This document shows, piece after piece, positions 6,968 through 11,870 of a stretch of 11,870 nucleotides of DNA. Position numbers and translations under genes: made by a program. The DNA is from Bifidobacteriaceae bacterium (GTDB lineage: Bacteria; Actinomycetota; Actinomycetes; Actinomycetales; WQXJ01): NCBI GenBank assembly GCA_031258055.1, contig JAIRNM010000102.1:1-11870 (forward strand), in the 5' to 3' direction. Each line of letters opens with the position of its first letter. Within the stretch, counting starts at the first letter, position 1. Below the pieces are notes generated by a model. It had not been told where the DNA came from. It worked only from the letters and a program-made list of their open reading frames with translations, and ran no database searches.

Positions 6968-8413
6968 GTGACACTGATCCGGGACAGCCACACCCGTTCA
7001 AAGCGCCTCGATTCCGTCCGCTTTACCCGTTTGCACGGGCGCCTTCTTTGGGGCTCCGGTCTGGGCTGGGCGATGGACGCGATGGACGTGGGGTTAATCT
7101 CATTCGTGTTGGTCGCGTTACCGGAAAGCTGGCAGGTCAGCCCCACCGACAAGTCGTGGATCGCCTCGGCCGGATTCGCCGGCATGGCGATCGGCGCCTC
7201 TTTGGGCGGGCTGATCGCGGACCGCTTGGGACGGCGCCAAGTCTTCGCCTTGACTCTTCTGATTTACGGGGTGGCAACCGGCGCCAGCGCCCTGGCCTGG
7301 GGTGTTGGCGCCCTGATCGGGCTGCGCTTCGTGGTCGGCTTGGGCCTGGGAGCGGAGCTTCCGGTCGCCTCAACCCTGGTCAGCGAATTCTCGCCGCCGC
7401 GGATCCGGGGGCGGATGATCGTCTGGCTGGAGGCGTTCTGGGCAGTCGGCTGGACGGCGGCAGCGCTGGTCGGCTACTTCGTCGCCTCGCCCAGCGGGGC
7501 CTTTGGCCAAACCGGCTGGCGCTGGGCCCTAGCGATCGGCGCGATCCCAGCTCTTTACGCTGTCTTTGTCCGCCGGGCGCTGCCCGAATCGGTTCGCTTC
7601 TTGGAGTCTAAGGGCCGTTTCGATGAAGCCGAGCGGACGGTAGCCGCCTTCGAGGCCGCCGCCGCGGTCAGTTTGGACCAGCCAACCAGGGCCGACACGG
7701 CACCACTCGACCCTACGCGGCCGGTCCACCCGACGGCATCGGCCACCGCGCTGGGTGACCAGCTAAACGGCGCGGACGGCGCGGACGGCGCGGGCGACGA
7801 ATTCGCGCCGGTCCAAGCTAGAGTGTCGGCCCTGTTCGGCCGTGGCCTGGCCAAACGCACAGTGGCGATCTGGGCCGTTTGGTTCTGTGTCAACTTCGCC
7901 TACTACGGCGCCTTCACCTGGCTGCCGTCGCTGTTGGTGGCCGATGGCGTGACCGTCACCACGTCACTGCGCTACACCCTCATCATCACCCTGGCCCAAC
8001 TGCCGGGCTACGCCTGCGCCGCTTGGCTGATCGAACGGCTGGGACGCCGCTTGACTCTTACGGTGTTCCTGATCGGTTCAGCGGCGGCGGCGGCGGTTTT
8101 CTCGGCGGCGGACGTCCCGGCCACGATCATCGCCGCGGGGATGGCGCTCAGCTTCTTCAACTTGGGCGCTTGGGGTGCCTTGTACGCGGTGACGCCAGAG
8201 ATTTACCCGACTTCGCTCCGCGGCACCGGCGCTGGTTGGGCGGCTGGGTTCGGGCGGCTGGCCTCAATTGTGACCACTCTGGCTACCCTGCCGCTGCATA
8301 ATGCCATCGGCACCACTTGGGTGTTTGTGCTTTTCGCGGGCTTTTTCGCAGTCGCTGCCCTAGCCGCCTGGGCACTGCCCGAGATGCGTGGCAAGGTCCT
8401 CACAGAGAACTGA
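6968..8413 (+). CDS. niaP: MFS transporter, NiaP-like (probable niacin uptake)
   Basis: This 12-helix major facilitator probably imports nicotinate or nicotinamide by proton symport. The 481 residues align well with Bacillus NiaP/YceI as I recall it. Shared segments include GLGWAMDAMDVGLISF (31-46), GLGLGAELPVASTLVSE (124-140), LEAFWAVGWTAAALVGYF (154-171), TLAQLPGYACAAWLIERLGRR (341-361) and LSFFNLGAWGALYAVTPEIYP (394-414). MFS loop motifs are at 84-90 (ADRLGRR) and 355-361. The cytoplasmic loop between helices 6 and 7 is long, about residues 225-290, with a GADGADGAG run encoded by a 9-bp tandem repeat. The GTG start has GAGAGG nine bases upstream. It stands alone, divergent from ftsK and convergent with the xylosidase operon. 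Other members of this MFS branch carry aromatic acids, so the substrate is an inference from remembered similarity. Confidence 0.7.
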   Translation: MTLIRDSHTRSKRLDSVRFTRLHGRLLWGSGLGWAMDAMDVGLISFVLVALPESWQVSPTDKSWIASAGFAGMAIGASLGGLIADRLGRRQVFALTLLIYGVATGASALAWGVGALIGLRFVVGLGLGAELPVASTLVSEFSPPRIRGRMIVWLEAFWAVGWTAAALVGYFVASPSGAFGQTGWRWALAIGAIPALYAVFVRRALPESVRFLESKGRFDEAERTVAAFEAAAAVSLDQPTRADTAPLDPTRPVHPTASATALGDQLNGADGADGAGDEFAPVQARVSALFGRGLAKRTVAIWAVWFCVNFAYYGAFTWLPSLLVADGVTVTTSLRYTLIITLAQLPGYACAAWLIERLGRRLTLTVFLIGSAAAAAVFSAADVPATIIAAGMALSFFNLGAWGALYAVTPEIYPTSLRGTGAGWAAGFGRLASIVTTLATLPLHNAIGTTWVFVLFAGFFAVAALAAWALPEMRGKVLTEN

Positions 8414-8436
8414 CAGACAACTGACAGACAACTGAC
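8408..8436 (+). repeat. 11-bp tandem repeat across the niaP stop codon
   Basis: AACTGACAGAC occurs at 8408-8418 and 8419-8429, with a partial third copy AACTGAC at 8430-8436. Because the period is not a multiple of three, its TGA triplets (8411, 8422, 8433) fall in all three plus-strand frames. The first is the real stop. Confidence 0.8.
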
Positions 8437-8478
8437 CGGCGATTGACGGGCCGCGGGCTCTCGACCACCACCGGTCAG
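8432..8478. terminator. Possible long-loop hairpin after niaP
   Basis: CTGACCGG (8432-8439) pairs perfectly with CCGGTCAG (8471-8478) across a 31-base GC-rich loop. There is no T-run on either side, so it is at best a weak or factor-dependent terminator structure. The rest of the convergent gap, 8479-8610, shows only bulged GC-rich pairings and no gene I can support. Confidence 0.25.
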
Positions 8479-8610
8479 GCCAGTCTGAAGAACGGCTTCA
8501 CCCCAGCCGCCGATTCACCCATTGCCGACTGGGCCAAAATCAGACGCGGCCAAGCCCCCAGGCGCCGCGCCCGGCCCGCCGTAGCCGGTACGGGAAGTAG
8601 GAACAACTTC

Positions 8611-10599
8611 TTAACCGAGCGGCCAAATCCGGACGCGGTTGTGGCCGGCGCCTAGAGCCACAAGAGGCCCAGCGGCCGAGTCTCCCCCACGAACCGCGCC
8701 CACTAGGTCACGGTCCAGGGCCAACGGCGAGCCATCAGGGTTTTCGTAATCGGCGTCCACCAACCGTACCCGCGCCAGCGCCGCAGTCGTGACCAGCGGC
8801 AGACGGTGCTGGTCGAACCCTTCTGGGAGGTCGATCTCAAGGTATACGCCATCTTCTTCCTTCGCGACCTCGGCGCGCCCTTCCGCTGCCCACTGGGCCG
8901 GGGAGCCTTCCGTGTGACTCGGCTGAGCGCCCGCCAAGTAGACGTTGCCCGCCAGGTAGACCGGCTGTTTTACACCTTTCACCGCGGCCAGGTCGTCGCC
9001 CGGCAACTGGCTGGCGACCAAGTCGAGATACTCCTCGAAAGAGGCTGGATGGCCACGGTATCCGGCCGTGCCGAAGAAGACGTTGTCAGGCGGGTCCAGC
9101 CCCTCCTGGCTGTAGGCATAGTCGAAAGCCGACACGTCTTCCCCGCCGCCTACGAAGATGTTCCCAACAAATCGGTCGTCGCCGCCGTAAACCACGGCCA
9201 CCCCCGCCACCTCAGTCGAATGAGGCAGATGGTAGGGAGTGGCGCGGTCCAAGACCTGGTCCACCCTGACCGTGCCGACGATTAGATTGTGGACAAACGC
9301 TCCGCCTTGGCTTTGTAGCTCCAACGCGGCCGACGAGGCAAACACGTTGTGGTCGGCCAGGTAAGGACCGTGGCTAACCTCGATGAAAACATCGCGGTTA
9401 TTGTGGTAATAGACGTTGCCAGTCAAGCGTGTGCCCTGAGCCTGCCAATCGAGCCAGGTGCCAAGCGAACAATCGTGAATCAGGTTGTGGCGGATTTCCA
9501 CGTCTATGGCGGCGTGGAGTTTAATACCGGCAATTTCGTATCCGTACCATTCATGCTTATTGCCAATGTTGTAAATGTGGTTGTCCTCGATCCTTGAGAA
9601 CACTCCTCCCAGGTGGCCGACTATAGCGTTCTGCCCGCAGTTGAAGATCGTGTTCCGGCGGATGATATGCGAACCAATGCGCTCGCGCGACCAGCCGATA
9701 TGCCGGGCGGCGAAGACCGCTTCTAACTGATACTGATATCCGGGCTTGTCGAGACGCTTGGTGAACCAATTGTCACCGGTGGAAGCCTCTTTGCCGATGG
9801 AGACAGCTGAGCATTTCGCGTCGTGGATTGTATTGTCTTCGATTATCCAACCTTTCGCCCAGTTAGGACCCACCAGGCCGGGTTGATCCGCTGTCGGGGG
9901 ACAATACGGCGAAGCGGCTTGGGCCATCTCAAAGCCGCTTACCGTGATGAAGTCAATTCCGTGCTCAGCCGGGTAGAAGACGGAGCGGCGAACGTTGACC
10001 TCAACCAGGGCGGCATTTGGATCCGCTTCGCCGAAGTCGGCCCAAACCGTAGTAGCGGCGCCATCCACACTGGCGTACCAGCGGCGCTGCGCCCGCCAGG
10101 GGTCAAGCGGCACCGGTTGGCCGGTCCATTCATCCCGCGTGCGGCTAGGTGCTGGGCGGTCCAGCGCTTCACGGCTTGTCACCTCGAAGAAGCTGACGCC
10201 GTCCAAGTAGACCTCGCCCAAGTGTTTTCGCGGTTCGCCTTTAGTGGCGAACACCATCCAATCGCCATCGATCGTCGTGGCGAACGGGTTGAACTCGCCG
10301 AATAGGGAATTGTCTAGTTCCGCCCGCCAAACGCCGCGGCCTTCTGGGACCCAGGTGCTTACGACTTCCGACCCCTTGATCACCACCCGCTGCCCTGGTG
10401 CCGCCCGGTAGGTGATGCGGCGCGTATCGCTCAGACCGGCGTGGGCGGGCTTCACCCACTCTCGGTAGACGCCTCCGTGAACCAGGACCGTATCGCCCGG
10501 CACCGCCACCGCCGCGGCCCGGCCTATAGTTCTAAACGGGGACGATGCCGTCCCGGCCGCCTTGTCCGCTCCAGACACCGCTACGTGTAGCACGCTCAT
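8611..10599 (-). CDS. Glycoside hydrolase family 120 beta-xylosidase
   Basis: This right-handed parallel beta-helix enzyme releases xylose from the non-reducing ends of xylo-oligosaccharides with retention of configuration. It resembles Thermoanaerobacterium XylC (GH120), as I recall it, over nearly the whole 662 residues: PGDTVLVHGGVYREWVKP, GEFNPF, NVRRSVFYPAEHGIDFITV, PPTADQPGLVGPNWAKGWII, HDAKCSAVSIGKEA, CGQNAIVGHLGGVFS and STEVAGVAVVYGGDDRF. The XylC nucleophile and acid/base are Asp382 and Glu405; the equivalents here are Asp384 (GTWLDWQAQGT) and Glu407 (FIEVSHGPYL), with the same 23-residue spacing. There is no signal peptide, so it acts in the cytoplasm on imported oligosaccharides. 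The ATG at 10597-10599 has GGAAGG about 10 bases upstream. It follows the MalG-type permease after 22 bases, in one operon. GH120 members can also have some arabinosidase activity, so the exact substrate is open. Confidence 0.93.
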   Translation of the reverse strand: MSVLHVAVSGADKAAGTASSPFRTIGRAAAVAVPGDTVLVHGGVYREWVKPAHAGLSDTRRITYRAAPGQRVVIKGSEVVSTWVPEGRGVWRAELDNSLFGEFNPFATTIDGDWMVFATKGEPRKHLGEVYLDGVSFFEVTSREALDRPAPSRTRDEWTGQPVPLDPWRAQRRWYASVDGAATTVWADFGEADPNAALVEVNVRRSVFYPAEHGIDFITVSGFEMAQAASPYCPPTADQPGLVGPNWAKGWIIEDNTIHDAKCSAVSIGKEASTGDNWFTKRLDKPGYQYQLEAVFAARHIGWSRERIGSHIIRRNTIFNCGQNAIVGHLGGVFSRIEDNHIYNIGNKHEWYGYEIAGIKLHAAIDVEIRHNLIHDCSLGTWLDWQAQGTRLTGNVYYHNNRDVFIEVSHGPYLADHNVFASSAALELQSQGGAFVHNLIVGTVRVDQVLDRATPYHLPHSTEVAGVAVVYGGDDRFVGNIFVGGGEDVSAFDYAYSQEGLDPPDNVFFGTAGYRGHPASFEEYLDLVASQLPGDDLAAVKGVKQPVYLAGNVYLAGAQPSHTEGSPAQWAAEGRAEVAKEEDGVYLEIDLPEGFDQHRLPLVTTAALARVRLVDADYENPDGSPLALDRDLVGAVRGGDSAAGPLVALGAGHNRVRIWPLG

Positions 10600-10621
10600 G
10601 GGATCACGCCTTCCAATCCGC

Positions 10622-11455
10622 CTATTTTCCGAACCCCGCCGTTAGGCCCGCCACCAGGTAACGGCGCCCAACAATATAAGCCGCAAGAATCGGCAAAGCC
10701 GATAACACCACGGACGCTAACACAGCGGGCGTGTCAATTCCGTGGCTGGCTTGGAATTCAAACAACGAGTAAGGCAATACTCTGACTTGGGGCCGACCCG
10801 TCAAGACCAAGGGGAATAGGAACCCGTTCCAAACCTGCAGCGCGTCGTAGATCCCGACTGTAATAACCGCTGGCTTGGCCAAAGGCAGGACCAGCCGCAT
10901 CAGAATCTTCATGTCTCCGGCGCCGTCCACTGTCATCGACTCGAACAACTCTTTGGGGATGTCGCGCATGAAATTCGTCAAGATGAGCACTGTGATCGGA
11001 ACCTCGAAGGCGGCAGCCGGGAGGACCAGCGCGATCAAATGATCGTATAGCCCCATCTTGGTAATCATCCAGTACAACGGGACTATTGTGGCCTGGGCCG
11101 GTATTGCCAGTCCGAGTAGGACAAGCTGTAAGAAGCGCCGTGAGGCCCAACTGCGGCTCCGGACAACAAAGTACGAGGCCGCCGTGCACACTATCAAAAG
11201 CAGACCAACCGCCCCGCCGGTCACCACCAGGGAATTCCCGAGGTACCGGAGGAAATCGTTCTCCAATACGGTGCGATAGGCCGCCACAGTCGGATCCGCG
11301 GGCGGGAGAAATGGATTCGACGCGTAATAGTCGCCCTGTGTCCCAAAACTGGTTATCACCATGTAATAGATCGGGAGCACTATGATCGCCAACCACAGCC
11401 ACGCGAAAGCGGCCCCCATCACATTGGGTCGCTCCAGCTTATGCGGGCGTGCCAT
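10622..11455 (-). CDS. Carbohydrate ABC transporter permease, MalG type
   Basis: This is one of two inner-membrane subunits of a CUT1-class sugar importer. The protein has 277 residues and about six membrane helices. The first is at about 14-37 (AFAWLWLAIIVLPIYYMVI). The EAA loop that docks on the ATPase is at about 169-190 (KELFESMTVDGAGDMKIL, then RLVLPL). The ending AGLTAGFGK is typical of MalG-type subunits (VAGLTAGAVKG-like). Two starts are possible: GTG at 11456-11458 or the adjoining ATG at 11453-11455. I chose the ATG because AGGAGG at 11463-11468 is seven bases away. The upstream permease stop overlaps it (TGATG). Its downstream neighbour is the GH120 xylosidase, so xylo-oligosaccharides are the likely cargo, which is an inference from context. 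Confidence 0.95.
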   Translation of the reverse strand: MARPHKLERPNVMGAAFAWLWLAIIVLPIYYMVITSFGTQGDYYASNPFLPPADPTVAAYRTVLENDFLRYLGNSLVVTGGAVGLLLIVCTAASYFVVRSRSWASRRFLQLVLLGLAIPAQATIVPLYWMITKMGLYDHLIALVLPAAAFEVPITVLILTNFMRDIPKELFESMTVDGAGDMKILMRLVLPLAKPAVITVGIYDALQVWNGFLFPLVLTGRPQVRVLPYSLFEFQASHGIDTPAVLASVVLSALPILAAYIVGRRYLVAGLTAGFGK

Positions 11456-11870
11456 CACAGCCCCTCCTGCTGGCTCTCCATCCGGGATGCCCCGGTCAGG
11501 CGACTGAGACCAAGCGACAGGCTGAGCCCAACCACAATCAGAATCACGGCGATAGCGGAGGCTTTGCCCATCTCGAAAGACCTAAAGCCGGTCAGGTACA
11601 TATCCAGTGGCAGTATTCGCGTGGCGATCACCGGGCCGCCCTGCGTCATCACGAAGAACAGGTCGAAGTAAGTCAGCGCTCCCACCAGCATCAATATGGA
11701 TGACGTGGCTATTGTGTACTTGAGTTGGGGCAAGGTGATGGCCACGAACTGGCGGAACGGCCCGGCCCCGTCCACCCGCGCCGCTTCGTACAGCACAGTC
11801 GGTATCTGGCGGACTCCGGCCTGGTATAGCAGCGAGTGGAACGGGATGAAAGCCCACGAAATGACGAACA
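11455..11870 (-). CDS. Carbohydrate ABC transporter permease, MalF type (5' truncated by window)
   Basis: This is the C-terminal part, about 138 residues, of the partner permease of the MalG-type subunit. The frame is open to the window edge, reading FVISWAFIPFHSLLYQAG before RQIPTVLYEAARVDGAG, so the GTG at 11794-11796 is internal and not the start. The EAA loop is visible (LYEAARVDGAGPFRQFVAIT then LPQL). It is followed by a membrane helix (TSSILMLVGALTYFDLFF), a TQGGP motif usual in MalF-type subunits, and a last helix (ASAIAVILIVVGLSLSLGLS). The stop overlaps the next gene's ATG. A substrate-binding protein gene is expected further upstream, outside the window. Confidence 0.93.
   Translation of the reverse strand, partial: FVISWAFIPFHSLLYQAGVRQIPTVLYEAARVDGAGPFRQFVAITLPQLKYTIATSSILMLVGALTYFDLFFVMTQGGPVIATRILPLDMYLTGFRSFEMGKASAIAVILIVVGLSLSLGLSRLTGASRMESQQEGL

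Noticed and set aside
8590..8613. GAAGT/ACTTC hairpin after the xylosidase stop as a terminator
   Set aside because: The stem is only five pairs with no T-run, too weak to call.
8443..8655. 70-codon plus-strand open frame after niaP
   Set aside because: It has no good ribosome site or recognisable motif and runs into the 3' end of the opposite-strand xylosidase gene.
9823..10305. 160-codon plus-strand open frame inside the xylosidase gene
   Set aside because: It lies antisense to a strongly recognisable GH120 enzyme and its translation resembles no family.

Overview
The window looks like chromosomal DNA of a high-GC Gram-positive bacterium (Actinomycetota). GTG starts are common. Two neighbourhoods are typical of that phylum: an Lhr helicase gene followed by a Nei-type glycosylase (the mycobacterial lhr-nei2 pairing), and the series ftsK, pgsA, cinA/pncC, clgR on one strand. 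A GH120 beta-xylosidase suggests a plant- or gut-associated relative of bifidobacteria, Actinomycetaceae or Micrococcales. I cannot name the genus.

Layout. (1) Bases 1-1200, plus strand: the 3' end of lhr and a complete nei-type gene joined by a TGATG overlap, a DNA-repair pair. (2) Bases 1218-6619, minus strand, read from 6619 downwards: ftsK (chromosome translocase), pgsA (phosphatidylglycerophosphate synthase with a very long low-complexity tail), pncC/cinA-C (NMN deamidase), then about 190 bp and clgR (XRE-family activator of Clp protease genes). The nei and clgR genes converge with 17 bp between them. (3) Bases 6620-6967: a divergent intergenic region holding two almost identical 39-bp direct repeats 104 bp apart, each with a perfect TCTGCC-T-GGCAGA palindrome, followed by a plausible promoter for the next gene. 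(4) Bases 6968-8413, plus strand: an MFS transporter that closely resembles the niacin transporter NiaP. (5) Bases 8611-11870, minus strand: an oligosaccharide uptake and hydrolysis operon. It has a MalF-type permease (cut by the window edge), a MalG-type permease and a cytoplasmic GH120 beta-xylosidase.

How it works together. The right-hand operon probably imports xylo-oligosaccharides through an ABC transporter and cleaves them inside the cell; its binding protein should lie beyond 11870. NiaP and PncC both feed NAD metabolism, by niacin uptake and by recycling of NMN to nicotinate mononucleotide, but they are in separate transcription units.

Most of the window is well-known housekeeping and sugar-use machinery, and I found no clearly new multi-gene system. 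The two best leads are the paired palindromic repeats between ftsK and niaP, and the roughly 360-residue Pro/Ala-rich basic tail fused to PgsA.
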